Part shown: positions 9,153-19,198 of the stretch, piece by piece
How the letters are laid out: every line of letters starts with the position of its first letter
Position numbering within the stretch: the first letter of the stretch is position 1
Source of the DNA: Prolixibacter sp. NT017
Lineage (GTDB): Bacteria > Bacteroidota > Bacteroidia > Bacteroidales > Prolixibacteraceae
DNA length: 64,000 nucleotides
Reading direction: 5' to 3'
NCBI RefSeq assembly: GCF_009617875.1
Contig: NZ_BLAV01000001.1
Location: 2,790,001-2,854,000, forward strand
Made by a program: the position numbers and the translations under genes
The notes under the pieces: model-generated
Told to the model about the DNA's origin: nothing
Databases searched by the model: none
The model's input: only the letters and a program-made list of their open reading frames with translations

Positions 9153-10397
9153 ATGACGAAATTGAAAATTTGGAGTTTACTTATTTTATGGTTTTGTATC
9201 GGAACCGGAATGCTGCAGGCACAGCCTTCGCTGAACGATTACCTGAATTTTGCTTACGCGAATAATCCTTCACTAAAAAGTGGGAAGAATGCGGTGAAGT
9301 CTGCAAGCATCGACAGTGCGTTGGTGCGCTCGCAGTTTGGTCTCCAAATTGGCTTTCAGGGTGATGCCAGCTATTATCCCACCAATGGAAAGTGGGGCTA
9401 CGATGTGGCCATTTCCAACAAGGGAATGCTGGGTTCGGTGGTCAACTTCGACCAGGCCATCCCGTTTCAGAACCAGATGAAACCACAGTTGAACGCAGCC
9501 TCCCTCACCCGGCAGAAGGCTGTCAATTCGCTGCAGCTAACGCAAAAACAGATCAAACGAAACGTCACCCGGCAGTATCTGGTCACTTATGGAGACCAGT
9601 TGCAATACCGCTACAATCGCGAAGTACTGGACACATTACAGAACGAATCGAGTGTACTACTGGAACTGACCCGCGCCAATGTATATCAGCAAACCGATTA
9701 CCTCGCCTTCCTCACCAACGTGCGAAAGCAGGCCTTACTGGTGACACAGGCCCGTACTCAACTGCTGAACGACTTATCGCAATTGCGGAATTTGTGTGGC
9801 ATCACCGATTCAGGTGTTGTAGCACTTCCAGCGCCGCAAATGATTCCTGGAGGCTCGCAAATGACGTCTCCCACCGCGTTCCTGAAACAGTATCAACTCG
9901 ACAGTCTCCGGTTGTTAAATCAGCAGGAAATTAACAAACAGCAATATCAGCCCAAACTGAAATTGCATGCCGACGCCGGCTACATGTCCTCGTTTGAGAA
10001 GACACCCGGAACCAACTTTGGTGGCGGCGCCGGACTGAGCCTCTCCATTCCCATCTATGATGGCCATCAAAAAGAGTTGAAACAGCAACAACTGATACTG
10101 CAACAGGAAGATTTGGCGGCGCAGCGCAGTTATTTCCAACACCAATACAATCAGCAAATCAATGAACTGTTCCGGCAGCTCGGCCAAATGGAAAGCCAGC
10201 AAACCGATGTGAATGATCAGCTCAAGATGGTGAACCAACTTATCCGGGCCAACCGCAAACTGGTGTCACAGGGCACGGTCTCCATTCCGCAGTATTTCAT
10301 GGTCATTCAGAATTTCATCGATCTGAAGAACGAACAGAGCCTCATCCGGGTAAAGCGGTGGCTCATCATCAACGAAATCAATTACTGGACGGAATAA
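9153..10397 (+). CDS. TolC-family outer-membrane efflux channel
   Basis: Exit duct of a tripartite efflux pump. It is 414 residues with a signal peptide ending near MLQAQPSLND, followed by two long alpha-helical coiled-coil regions rich in Gln and Leu, and the motif GGGAGLSLSIPIYDG typical of the second half of TolC-like proteins. The ATG at 9153 is chosen because signal-peptide character begins there. The adaptor and RND genes follow directly, so the three form one pump. Confidence 0.9.
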   Translation: MTKLKIWSLLILWFCIGTGMLQAQPSLNDYLNFAYANNPSLKSGKNAVKSASIDSALVRSQFGLQIGFQGDASYYPTNGKWGYDVAISNKGMLGSVVNFDQAIPFQNQMKPQLNAASLTRQKAVNSLQLTQKQIKRNVTRQYLVTYGDQLQYRYNREVLDTLQNESSVLLELTRANVYQQTDYLAFLTNVRKQALLVTQARTQLLNDLSQLRNLCGITDSGVVALPAPQMIPGGSQMTSPTAFLKQYQLDSLRLLNQQEINKQQYQPKLKLHADAGYMSSFEKTPGTNFGGGAGLSLSIPIYDGHQKELKQQQLILQQEDLAAQRSYFQHQYNQQINELFRQLGQMESQQTDVNDQLKMVNQLIRANRKLVSQGTVSIPQYFMVIQNFIDLKNEQSLIRVKRWLIINEINYWTE

Positions 10398-10445
10398 CCG
10401 TTCCGGAAAAACGATATACAAACGAATTTGTCAGGTATGCCATTC

Positions 10446-11402
10446 ATGAAAAGAAATAGTATCCGTTTTTCATTGTTAACTCAACGCTATTTGATGGCCG
10501 GAGCCATTGTGCTCGCCGCTTTGACTTTCAGCGGATGCGGTCAAAAGAAATCAGCTCCGACGGCCGACTCGTCGGCTCCGCTGCCCGAGGTTCAGGTAAC
10601 CCATGTCAGGCAAGGGACCGTCCAACAAACCGTACAACTCAATGCTACAGCCGTCTTCCGTCGACAGCATGTACTGAAATCACCGGTCACCGGATACGTC
10701 GTGAAGTCGTTTGCCGAACCGGGGCAAATGGTCCGGAAAGGTGACCCGGTTTTCGTCATCGAAACGAAAGAATCAAGAGCATTGGGCAACAGCCTGGATA
10801 GTCTGAACCGGAAACTCGGCTTGTCGGGAAGGATGACCATCCGCGCCAGCGTATCGGGTTACGTGGCAGCCATCAGTCACCAAACCGGAGACTTTGTCCC
10901 GGAAGGGGAACCGCTGGCAACCATCAACGACCGGAACAGTATGGTCTTCATTCTGAATGTACCGGTGGAATGGCCGTCTATTATTCGCCACGGAGAATCG
11001 CTTCCCGTGCAACTACCTGACGGGCGAAAACTTACCGGAGTGGTCACCGAAACATTGCCGTCAGTCGACCAGGCAGCGCAGACCCGCCAGGTAATTGTCC
11101 GCGTGGAAAATGCCGGCGTCGTTCCGGAAGGTCTTATTGCCAAAGTATCATTAGTACAACAGGAGAAAGCGGGTGCCCAAATTCTTCCGAAAGCCGCCGT
11201 TTTGGCCAATGAAACAGAAAACCATTTCTGGGTGATGAAGATGCACGGAAAGGAAACGGCCGTGAAAGTTCCGGTAACTACCGGCATCCAGACAGCTGAT
11301 AGCGTGGAGATCCTTGCCCCGCAGTTCCAGCCATCTGATGAAATCCTGACGACCGGCAATTACGGTGTCCCTGACACGCTGAATGTAAAAGTGATTCGCT
11401 AA
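10446..11402 (+). CDS. RND efflux periplasmic adaptor lipoprotein (membrane-fusion protein)
   Basis: Links the inner-membrane RND pump to the TolC-like channel. Lipobox TFSGCGQKK; then the biotinyl-lipoyl-like hairpin (VTGYVVKSFAEPGQMVRKGDPV, split by a short helical hairpin, then VSGYVAAISHQTGDFVPEGE) and a beta-barrel domain. It is about 318 residues. Possible starts are TTG 10428, ATG 10437 and ATG 10446; the last gives the most compact signal peptide. The start of the pump gene follows the stop by 20 bases. Confidence 0.9.
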   Translation: MKRNSIRFSLLTQRYLMAGAIVLAALTFSGCGQKKSAPTADSSAPLPEVQVTHVRQGTVQQTVQLNATAVFRRQHVLKSPVTGYVVKSFAEPGQMVRKGDPVFVIETKESRALGNSLDSLNRKLGLSGRMTIRASVSGYVAAISHQTGDFVPEGEPLATINDRNSMVFILNVPVEWPSIIRHGESLPVQLPDGRKLTGVVTETLPSVDQAAQTRQVIVRVENAGVVPEGLIAKVSLVQQEKAGAQILPKAAVLANETENHFWVMKMHGKETAVKVPVTTGIQTADSVEILAPQFQPSDEILTTGNYGVPDTLNVKVIR

Positions 11403-11422
11403 TCACGAAACTTTTTCTATCG

Positions 11423-14400
11423 ATGAACATCAAAGACTTTTATACTGCATTTAAAAAACCGGTCACCTTTTTCCTGGCTGTTGTTCTGCTGGGAGGTGTC
11501 TATTTTTATTCCAAACTTCAGGTTTCCCTTTTCCCGGAAGTTACATTCCCAAAAGTAAAGGTGATTGCTGATGCCGGACTGCAACCCGCCAACCGGATGA
11601 TGGTGACGGTGACGCGTCCAATGGAAAATGCCATTAAACAGGTCCCCGGTCTGAAGATGATTCGCAGCACCACCAGCCGGGGCAGTTGCGAGATATCAGC
11701 GTTTCTGGACTGGAACTCGAACGTCAGTTTAAGTCAGTTGCAAATACAATCGCGCATCAACCAGATTCGGGATCAGCTTCCGAGTAATATCAGCATCACG
11801 GTGGAAAAAATGACGCCTTCCATCCTGCCGGTCATTGGTTACTCGCTGGAAAGCAAAAGCCGTTCGCTCATCGATTTGAAATACATGGCCACCTACCAGG
11901 TGAAGCCTTTTCTCTCTCAGGCTGATGGTGTGGCTTCGGTAGCAATCCTTGGCGGGAAACAGAAGGAGTACCGCTTCATTCCCGATAGGCAGAAGATGAG
12001 CAGCCTCGGTATCACATTAGCAACATTAAAGAGTCGCTTCGAGGCTACGGGTTTCATCCGCTCCAACGGCTTTCTCCCCGACTACCGGCGACTGTATCTC
12101 AGTGTGACGGACGCATCGATGCACGATAAATCGGACGTGGAAAACATGGTGGTGAAGAATGACGGCAACCGCGTTATTCTCCTGAAAGATTTGGGCCAGA
12201 TCAAGATTGAGAAGGCCACCGAGTATATTAAAGTCAATGCCAACGGAAGAGAAGGCGTGCTGGTGAATATTGTGAAGCAACCGGGCGCCAACCTGATTTC
12301 GACCACCGATGCCGTGCAGAAGAAATTGGCACAACTGCGGAATTCACTTCCAAAAGATGTGACCATCAAACCGTATTACGTCCAGGCTGATTTCGTCAAC
12401 AGCTCCATCCGGAGTGTGATGGATGCATTCTGGATTGGACTGGTACTGGCGATTGTTGTAGCGCTCATTTTCCTGCGTTCGGCGAAAGCCGGAAGTACCA
12501 TCCTCATAGTCATTCCCATTACGCTGGGGGCTACGCTAACAGTTCTCTATACGCTGGGATACACCTTTAATATCATGACGCTGGGAGCGCTGGTGGCAGC
12601 CATGGGACTCATCATCGATGATGCTGTGGTCGTCATCGAACAAATTCATCGAACACACGAGGAACATCCCGACGTTCATTCCCGCGAACTGGTCGGCAAA
12701 GCTATCCGGTACCTATTTCCGGCCATGGTAGGCTCGTCGCTCAGCACCATCGTTATTTTCATGCCTTTCGGCCTGATGTCGGGTGTAGCGGGTGCCTACT
12801 TCCACATCATGACCAACACCATGATGATTACACTCATCTGTTCGTTCCTGGTGACGTGGCTGGGCTTGCCCGTGGTTTATCTGCTGCTTTCGGGTAAACC
12901 CAAAAAGAAAGCGGCCCAACAAGAAGCCCATGTATTGAAACAGCAAACCTGGGTAAAGTTTTTCACTCACCGGGCTTACATCAACGTGCTGATTGTGGTG
13001 TTACTGCTGGGCGCTATTGTCTGGATTTACCCGCGACTGGAAACCGGTTTCCTTCCGCAAATGGATGAAGGAAGTATCGTGCTCGACTATAATTCACCGC
13101 CCGGCGCCTCACTGGATGCGACCAATAAAATGCTGCAGGAGGTAGACAAGATTATTACGGCAGTACCGGAAGTAAAAGCCTATTCCCGGCGTACCGGAGC
13201 ACAAATGGGCTTCTTCATTACCGAGCCCAACCGGGGCGATTACCTGATCGAGCTGAAAGACCACCGGAAAAGAACCACGGAAGAAGTGATCAATGATATC
13301 CGCCAAAAAGTGGATGCCAAAGTACCCGGACTGACCACCGATTACGGACAGGTCATCGGGGACATGCTGGGGGACCTGACTACTTCTGTTCAACCTATTG
13401 TCATTAAGATATTCGGAAGCGATGATCAAAAGTTACGGACACTCGCGCAACGAGTCGATACGCTGGTATCGAAGGTGAAGGGTACGGCTGATGTGTTCGA
13501 TGGTATCGTCATTGCCGGCCCATCCATTTCGATTGTGCCCAATTACATAGCCATGGCCCGCTACGGCATCACAGCCGATGACCTCCAGTACCAAATGCAG
13601 GCTGCGGTGGAGGGAAACGTAGTCGGTGATATCTTTAACGGAAACTATATCTCGAACATCCGCATCATCGACCACGATAGTACCAATGTTGACCTGACCC
13701 GGCTGAGGAATCTCAAGGTATTTATGCCGGGTGGTCAGCTTATTCCGCTCTCACGCGTCGCTAATATTAAATTTCACACGGGTGAATCGGAGATTGAGCG
13801 CGAAAACCTGCAAAACATGTACGGTGTGACAGCCCGTCTGGCCGGCCGCGACCTGGGTAGTGTCATGAGCGACATCAAAGCAACCATTCAATCCAATTTG
13901 GTCATTCCCCATGGTTACAACATTGAATATGGAGGCGCTTACATTCAGCAGCAACAATCATTCAAAGAGTTGCTGACGATTCTGATTATTGCCAGCATGC
14001 TGGTATTCGGCGTTATCCTGTTCATGTTCCGGGAACTGAAGGCCCCACTCATCATTCTGCTCATTTCGGTGCTTGGGTTATCCGGAGGTTTCCTGGCACT
14101 CTACCTGACGCATACGCCGCTTAATGTCGGAAGTTATACGGGCCTTATCATGATTGTGGGTATCATTGGTGAGAATGCCATTTTCACCTATATGCTGTTC
14201 AAGCGCGCCTTTAAGGATACCGGTAAGGTGCATGAATCCATTACTCATGCCATCAGTGTCCGGCTGCGCCCCAACCTCATGACAGCTCTTTGTGCCATCA
14301 CGGCCCTGGCTCCTTTGGCATTGGGAATCGGTACCGGTGCACAGCTGCACCAACCGCTGGCCATTGCCGTTGTTGGCGGCTTTATCGTAGCCCTTCCTTT

Positions 14401-14458
14401 GTTGCTGATTGTTTTGCCGGGATTGCTGAGTATAACGCATAAGAATAAGGAGAAATAG
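11423..14458 (+). CDS. RND-family efflux transporter (AcrB/CusA superfamily)
   Basis: Inner-membrane proton-driven pump of 1011 residues, full length for the family. The N-terminal TM helix is followed by the porter region (LQVSLFPEVTFPKVKV), TM helices 2-6 with the proton-relay acidic pair in GLIIDDAVVVIEQ, a second periplasmic loop and TM 8-12 ending near residue 1005. The substrate cannot be read from sequence; the missing extra metal-binding methionine pattern was not tested. Gene order regulator-kinase-PepSY-TolC-adaptor-RND suggests an inducible stress-response pump. Confidence 0.95.
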   Translation: MNIKDFYTAFKKPVTFFLAVVLLGGVYFYSKLQVSLFPEVTFPKVKVIADAGLQPANRMMVTVTRPMENAIKQVPGLKMIRSTTSRGSCEISAFLDWNSNVSLSQLQIQSRINQIRDQLPSNISITVEKMTPSILPVIGYSLESKSRSLIDLKYMATYQVKPFLSQADGVASVAILGGKQKEYRFIPDRQKMSSLGITLATLKSRFEATGFIRSNGFLPDYRRLYLSVTDASMHDKSDVENMVVKNDGNRVILLKDLGQIKIEKATEYIKVNANGREGVLVNIVKQPGANLISTTDAVQKKLAQLRNSLPKDVTIKPYYVQADFVNSSIRSVMDAFWIGLVLAIVVALIFLRSAKAGSTILIVIPITLGATLTVLYTLGYTFNIMTLGALVAAMGLIIDDAVVVIEQIHRTHEEHPDVHSRELVGKAIRYLFPAMVGSSLSTIVIFMPFGLMSGVAGAYFHIMTNTMMITLICSFLVTWLGLPVVYLLLSGKPKKKAAQQEAHVLKQQTWVKFFTHRAYINVLIVVLLLGAIVWIYPRLETGFLPQMDEGSIVLDYNSPPGASLDATNKMLQEVDKIITAVPEVKAYSRRTGAQMGFFITEPNRGDYLIELKDHRKRTTEEVINDIRQKVDAKVPGLTTDYGQVIGDMLGDLTTSVQPIVIKIFGSDDQKLRTLAQRVDTLVSKVKGTADVFDGIVIAGPSISIVPNYIAMARYGITADDLQYQMQAAVEGNVVGDIFNGNYISNIRIIDHDSTNVDLTRLRNLKVFMPGGQLIPLSRVANIKFHTGESEIERENLQNMYGVTARLAGRDLGSVMSDIKATIQSNLVIPHGYNIEYGGAYIQQQQSFKELLTILIIASMLVFGVILFMFRELKAPLIILLISVLGLSGGFLALYLTHTPLNVGSYTGLIMIVGIIGENAIFTYMLFKRAFKDTGKVHESITHAISVRLRPNLMTALCAITALAPLALGIGTGAQLHQPLAIAVVGGFIVALPLLLIVLPGLLSITHKNKEK

Positions 14459-14870
14459 GTTTCAGGTTGTGCTTCGCGGTTTCAGGTTAGAAGAGTTTCA
14501 GATTAGGCTTTCCTGTTACTGTTGTTTCTGTTGTTCCTATAGTTTCTGTTGTTAGCTCAAGGCCATCCGATTCACTCATCGATCAAAGCCACTCTTTGTG
14601 TCAGAGAGAGGTTGGGATGAGTATTATAATTAGTTTCAGATCGCGCTTTATCCGGCAGTGCCGGATGAATATTCTTCACCCCCAATTAATTTGGGGGTTG
14701 TGAACACCTCCTTTGCGACCAACCCCGAAGCGGGTTGAACGAAAGCAGCTAATTCAACTCCTGAACGGAGTTGCGGTTGAACCTGAATTGCTTTTCCACC
14801 GGTTTCACCGGCGGTGAAGAATAATTTATCCCTGACGGGAATCCTCTACGCCGCTGCGAAAACGGTCTAT
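14459..14870. repeat. Intergenic repeat block: GTT-CTG tract plus short gene-like palindromes
   Basis: Begins right after the RND stop with TTTCAGGTTGTGCTTCGCGG and tracts of CTGTTGTTNCTGTTG. From about 14680 a second type follows: short inverted repeats such as CCCCCAATTAATTTGGGGG, CAACCCCGAAGCGGGTTG and CAACTCCTGAACGGAGTTG. The same two types recur elsewhere in the window. No coding pattern. Confidence 0.75.
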
Positions 14871-14996
14871 CGAAGTCGAACAACAGAAACTTCATCGAAC
14901 ATGAAACCTAAACCTCATATCGATGCGTTGTGTTTGACCTTCATCGCTCCTGTTTTTTTCCCTAACTTTCACCTGCTAACGAAACACCGCTAAACC

Positions 14997-17006
14997 ATGA
15001 AACAATTCTTATTACCCACACTGATAATGGCGTTTATGATGACTGGAAATTCACAGGCTGCCAACGATGTTTTCCCGGCCATCGGGGCACAGGTGATCAT
15101 CGAACCGGGACAGACTCCTGAAGAAGTAGATACCTGGTTCCGTATTCTGGAAGATCAGGACATGCACTTCTGCCGCATCCGGATGTTTGAGACACACATG
15201 CACCATCCGGACGGAACCTGGGACTTCTCGTTGTACGATGATGCTTTCCGGGCCGCCGAAAAACACCATGTAAAGATTTATGCCACACTATTCCCCGCTA
15301 CCAATACCGTTGGTGGTGTCAAGTTTCCCGAAAGTGAAACACATCTTGCGGAGATTCAGGAATACATCCGGCAAATGGTAACGCATTTCAAATCATTTCC
15401 GTCTCTTTACGGCTGGGTGCTCATCAATGAGCCGGGCGTGGGCGGACAAGCAGCCGACAATGCGTTCACCCGGAAAAAGTTTGCGGAATGGAAAGCTCAG
15501 CAAACAGAACCTGCCTACAAAAGCAAAGGATATGCCCGTGTTACGTTCGACGACCAGCGTTTTCTGCTCTACTATAACACCTGGTTTCTCGATTGGATTG
15601 CCAAAGAGATTCAAGCTATTGACCCAAAACGGCCGTTGCATGTCAATAATCACCAGATATTCGTCAATGTGGCGGAATATGATTTCCCAGCCTGGCGGAA
15701 ATTCCTCACGACTTTGGGCGCGTCCGCACATCCCAGCTGGCATTTCGGTTATTTTACCCGTCAGCAATATGCGTTGGCGATGTCGGCCAATTGTGATATC
15801 ATCCGTTCGGGTGCCGGGAACATTCCTTTCTGGGTCACCGAGCTGCAGGGAGGCAACAACACTTACAGCGGATTTCATCCCTTTTGTCCTACCGGCGAAG
15901 AGATTGACCAATGGTTGTGGACCAGCATCGGAAGCGGTGCGCAGGGCATCATCTTCTGGTGTTTGAATCCCCGGGCAACGGGTGCAGAGGCAGGAGAATG
16001 GGCCATGATCGATTTTCAGAACCAACCCACCGACCGGTTAATCGCCGCAGGTAACGTGCAGAAGGCTGTAACTGAACATGCCAATCTCTTTGCTGCTGCC
16101 CATCCGGTTCCTTCAGGGATTACGGTGATGTATAACCACGAATCATTGTGGATGGAGAAAGAGAGTCAGCTGCCGGGTGCGCCTACCGAAGGCGTGGAAG
16201 GCCGGGTAACCGGTGCAGTAATGAAATCGGCACTGGCCTATTACCAGGTTCTGAGCGAATCGGGCCTGACCTGCGACTTCTCTGAAATGGGCGAATACAA
16301 CTGGAACGAACCCGATTACTCGGGCAAAGTGATCATCCTCGCTCATCAGATATCGCTGCCCTCGCGTTATTGGGACGGACTGACAAACTTTGTCGAACGT
16401 GGCGGGAAACTCATCGTGAGCGGCCTGACTGGTTTCTTCGACGAGAACATGCACAACATCATGAAGACCGGCTTCCCGTTGGAGAATCTTTTCGGCGGAT
16501 GCCTGAAGGAGGTAAAAACCACGGCCGAACGTTTTGATGTAGAACTAACCAATCCTGCTCTTACGCTGCCGGCTCATCTTTGGTTATCGACTATTCATCA
16601 AACATCGGGCGAGACCATTGGCCTGTACGGCGACCAGGTGATTGCCGTCCGGAAACCAACCGGTAAAGGTGAAGTGGTTTGGGTTCCTTCCCTTATCGGG
16701 ATGGGCTCGTGGCTGAACGATGATCATGCATTGGCGTCGTTTGTTACCGATGAAATAAAAACAGTAAGCGTGCCTTTCCGCTTTGCCGAACAGCAGCAAA
16801 ACATTTTGATGAAAACGCTGCGGTCGGGCAATGATTACATCACGGTTTTGGTGAATAAATCGGGTAAAGAAACCACGGTGGCACTTCAGGCTCCCGATGG
16901 GTTCCAACCGAATGTTCTTTTCAACGACAAATCGGGCAAACCGGTCGACCGTTCTCATGTTCTCCTCGAACCGGAGGAAACAATGGTCCTACATTGGGCT
17001 CGCTAA
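14997..17006 (+). CDS. Exported GH42-like beta-galactosidase
   Basis: A 669-residue clan GH-A glycoside hydrolase with a signal peptide (first 21 residues). The barrel contains the likely acid/base Glu145 in VLINEPG and the likely nucleophile Glu282 in FWVTELQGG, followed by GIIFWCLNPRATG. The region around residues 370-540 resembles the GH42 trimerisation domain, and a small beta domain ends the protein. It would release galactose from oligosaccharides in the periplasm. It is monocistronic, bounded on both sides by repeats. The family could also be a GH42-related one; the retaining mechanism is inferred. Confidence 0.8.
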   Translation: MKQFLLPTLIMAFMMTGNSQAANDVFPAIGAQVIIEPGQTPEEVDTWFRILEDQDMHFCRIRMFETHMHHPDGTWDFSLYDDAFRAAEKHHVKIYATLFPATNTVGGVKFPESETHLAEIQEYIRQMVTHFKSFPSLYGWVLINEPGVGGQAADNAFTRKKFAEWKAQQTEPAYKSKGYARVTFDDQRFLLYYNTWFLDWIAKEIQAIDPKRPLHVNNHQIFVNVAEYDFPAWRKFLTTLGASAHPSWHFGYFTRQQYALAMSANCDIIRSGAGNIPFWVTELQGGNNTYSGFHPFCPTGEEIDQWLWTSIGSGAQGIIFWCLNPRATGAEAGEWAMIDFQNQPTDRLIAAGNVQKAVTEHANLFAAAHPVPSGITVMYNHESLWMEKESQLPGAPTEGVEGRVTGAVMKSALAYYQVLSESGLTCDFSEMGEYNWNEPDYSGKVIILAHQISLPSRYWDGLTNFVERGGKLIVSGLTGFFDENMHNIMKTGFPLENLFGGCLKEVKTTAERFDVELTNPALTLPAHLWLSTIHQTSGETIGLYGDQVIAVRKPTGKGEVVWVPSLIGMGSWLNDDHALASFVTDEIKTVSVPFRFAEQQQNILMKTLRSGNDYITVLVNKSGKETTVALQAPDGFQPNVLFNDKSGKPVDRSHVLLEPEETMVLHWAR

Positions 17007-17029
17007 AAAGGATTTATCTTTTAATACAT

Positions 17030-17535
17030 TGAGTATTGGACGCAGCGAAGCGTAACCTAAAACGGCGCAACCGAACCTGAAAAAGGTCACAGCGCGGCCA
17101 CAATTTATCGTGGCCCTACAGCCCCGGAACAACTTTGACCGTCTTCCGTCTAAAGTCTTTCCTCTGGTATCTCAATTCAAAAACTAAAAACTCTTCTAGC
17201 TACAGAAACCCCGAAGCACAACCTGAGACCTAGAATTTGAGAAGGTGAGAAAAGGAGAGTGAGCGAGAGGGAGAAAAAAGGCAAAAGTAAAAAGTCGGAG
17301 GCCAAAAGAAGCTTGAAGTGAAAAGGTACTGAGCGGCACATCATTCATCGGTGCCTTTGTGCACGTTGTGTTTTCCTTTGTGTCCCTCGCGGTTAAGGTT
17401 TTCTACCACTAAGGACGCTAAGTTTTACACAAAGAACACAAGGAAATCCTTCATCGAAGCCGAATAATAGTAACAACAGTAACCACAGAAACCGCGAAGT
17501 GCAACCTAAAACCTTGAAATCAATGAGAAATATAA
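17030..17535. repeat. Composite intergenic repeat, minus orientation, with GGCCAC palindrome
   Basis: Contains the GGCCAC...GTGGCC palindrome at 17097-17116 (one arm mismatched), then AG-rich sequence at 17230-17335, then the ACAAAG hairpin module at about 17337-17455 and the reverse-complemented tail (GAAGCCGAATAATAGTAACA..., CCGCGAAGTGCAACCT). The part from about 17270 to 17480 is the inverted counterpart of 20060-20260. No gene is apparent. Confidence 0.75.
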
Positions 17536-17648
17536 ATTAATGAACAATCGAAAGACCATTCCATATCGTCTAAGGTCTAATGTCTTTTTTCCAACAACAG
17601 CAACCCCGAAACCTGTAACTTGGAACCTGAAACCTCCGTCGCTTTTCT

Positions 17649-17656
17649 TATCTTTG
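17649..17656 (+). promoter_or_regulatory. Likely -7 promoter element of the thioesterase gene
   Basis: TATCTTTG is an exact match to the Bacteroidota -7 consensus TAnnTTTG and lies 57 bases before the chosen ATG. No good TTTG at -33 was found. Its position argues that the in-frame start at 17540 is not used. Confidence 0.5.
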
Positions 17657-17713
17657 CCTCTTCATTCCGTCGTGTGCCATTACCCGGCAGCGGCGCCAAC
17701 AAAACGTTTATCG

Positions 17714-18454
17714 ATGAAAAAAGTCTGGGAAGAATCCTTCAAGATAGCCTCCTATCATCTTGATTTTCAACAGGAGTTAAAACCTTCCGTTTTACAGCAA
17801 TACTTCCAGGAAGCGGCCGGCAACCATGCCGAGAGCCTGGGAGCCGGTTACGACACCCTCATGGAACGTGAATTGTTCTGGGCCCTGTCGCGCATACGGA
17901 TAGAGATTGAACGCATGCCCAAGTGGGGCGAAACCATTCGCATCGAGACCTGGCCCGTGGGACTTGAACGACTCTTCTTTCGTCGCGACTTCCGTATGTA
18001 CGACGAGCAGGACAATGAAATCGTCCGTGGTGCATCGGGTTGGTTGCTGGTGAATGCAAAGACCATGCGCCCGCAACGGATGGCCGCTCTGGGTGTGGAA
18101 ATACCCGATAATGCCGGAAAATTCGCGCTCGAAGGTTCCCTGCCCGACCGGATTTCACTCGAAAATCCCGAGCCCGCGTTCCGGAAAGTGATTCGTTACG
18201 ACGAAATCGACATGAACATGCACGTGAACAACACCCGTTACCTCGATTGGGTGACCGATTGTTTCGATCGCGAGCATTACGAGCAGAATGCTCTCAGCGC
18301 TTTCTCGCTTGAATTCCTATCGGAAGTACGTTGGGGCGATGAGATGGAGATGCAAATCGAGCATAACGGCACCGATGCCTGGGTACAGGCCGTCGAGACC
18401 GCTTCCGCGAAAGCGTTATTCAAAGCCGAAGTGGAATGGCGGAAAAGAGACTAA
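17714..18454 (+). CDS. Acyl-ACP thioesterase (FatA/FatB-like double hot-dog)
   Basis: Hydrolyses acyl-ACP to end fatty-acid elongation in the cytoplasm. The 246 residues form two hot-dog halves: the first with FQEAAGNHAESLG and a conserved WP (ETWPVGLERLFFRRDF), the second with the catalytic motif DMNMHVNNTRYLDW (Asn168, His170). I start at 17714; the 58 residues encoded upstream are repeat-derived and lie before the promoter element. It is convergent with the lipoprotein gene at 18609. Confidence 0.9.
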   Translation: MKKVWEESFKIASYHLDFQQELKPSVLQQYFQEAAGNHAESLGAGYDTLMERELFWALSRIRIEIERMPKWGETIRIETWPVGLERLFFRRDFRMYDEQDNEIVRGASGWLLVNAKTMRPQRMAALGVEIPDNAGKFALEGSLPDRISLENPEPAFRKVIRYDEIDMNMHVNNTRYLDWVTDCFDREHYEQNALSAFSLEFLSEVRWGDEMEMQIEHNGTDAWVQAVETASAKALFKAEVEWRKRD

Positions 18455-18495
18455 CTGCTCTTCCGCCGGAAGGCAATTAGCAATAAAAAAACAAA

Positions 18496-18584
18496 CCAAT
18501 AGCAGGGTGTGTTGCACCGCTGAGTCGATGCCCGGCTTTAGTAGTATGGATTACCGTCCTGCCACACACCCCATCTGCTATTGG
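18496..18584 (-). terminator. Long hairpin between convergent genes, likely terminator of the minus-strand lipoprotein gene
   Basis: CCAATAGCAG at 18496-18505 pairs with CTGCTATTGG at 18575-18584, extended inward by GGTGTGT with ACACACC. Read on the minus strand, the stem is followed by a T-rich run (TTTGTTTTTTTATTG), as in an intrinsic terminator. The roughly 50-base internal loop is far longer than usual, so it may hold additional structure. Confidence 0.55.
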
Positions 18585-18608
18585 CTGCCTGTCATCCCTC
18601 AAGCGAAA

Positions 18609-19064
18609 TTATTTCTTCGGGATTTGTGGTTTTGCCTGTTCCAGGAAATATTGGTTCTTCAGTGAGTCCATCTGCTCAAACAGTTTGTCCATCTTGTCCA
18701 TGTTGTTGGCAAACCGCTTGGAGAAAAAGTCTTTCCGGTAAAAATCGTACTTCAGCAGTGAATCCTGGAAGAACAGATCGTTGAAGAAGGGCTCTTCCGA
18801 GAATTTATACTTGCCGTTGAAATAGCGCTTGAACTGAGTCACTGCGCTGTCGCGCATAATCGAATCGTTCTGAAAGTTGGAATAGTAAGATGAATAAAGG
18901 GAATCGTATTTGACCAGATTACCGTTCTTATCGTACTTTTTTGTCACTTTGATATCGGTCTGAGGTTTATTCTGATCTTTCATTACTGTTTTCTTTCGCT
19001 CCTGTCCGTTGCAGCTGGCAAGTCCGATTGTCAGCAAGACAGCGACTAACATGAATCGCATCAT
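18609..19064 (-). CDS. Hypothetical lipoprotein
   Basis: A 151-residue protein with a short signal peptide and lipobox IGLASCNGQ. The mature part is charged, with many Lys, Asp, Tyr and Phe and a likely helical C-terminus (NMDKMDKLFEQMDSLKNQY). No family is recognised. It stands alone, facing the thioesterase gene with the long hairpin between them. The signal peptide, start and stop context support a real gene. Confidence 0.7.
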   Translation of the reverse strand: MMRFMLVAVLLTIGLASCNGQERKKTVMKDQNKPQTDIKVTKKYDKNGNLVKYDSLYSSYYSNFQNDSIMRDSAVTQFKRYFNGKYKFSEEPFFNDLFFQDSLLKYDFYRKDFFSKRFANNMDKMDKLFEQMDSLKNQYFLEQAKPQIPKK

Positions 19065-19198
19065 AACTACACGGTTTTTAAGTTTGACATTCCTGGTATT
19101 TGTCGAACGACGTCTTCTGTTTCTCTTCGATGCCCGGATTTCCGCCCGGGGAAACGGAACATATTAGCCTGTCGGGATGAGGTTGACATGTTACAGGA

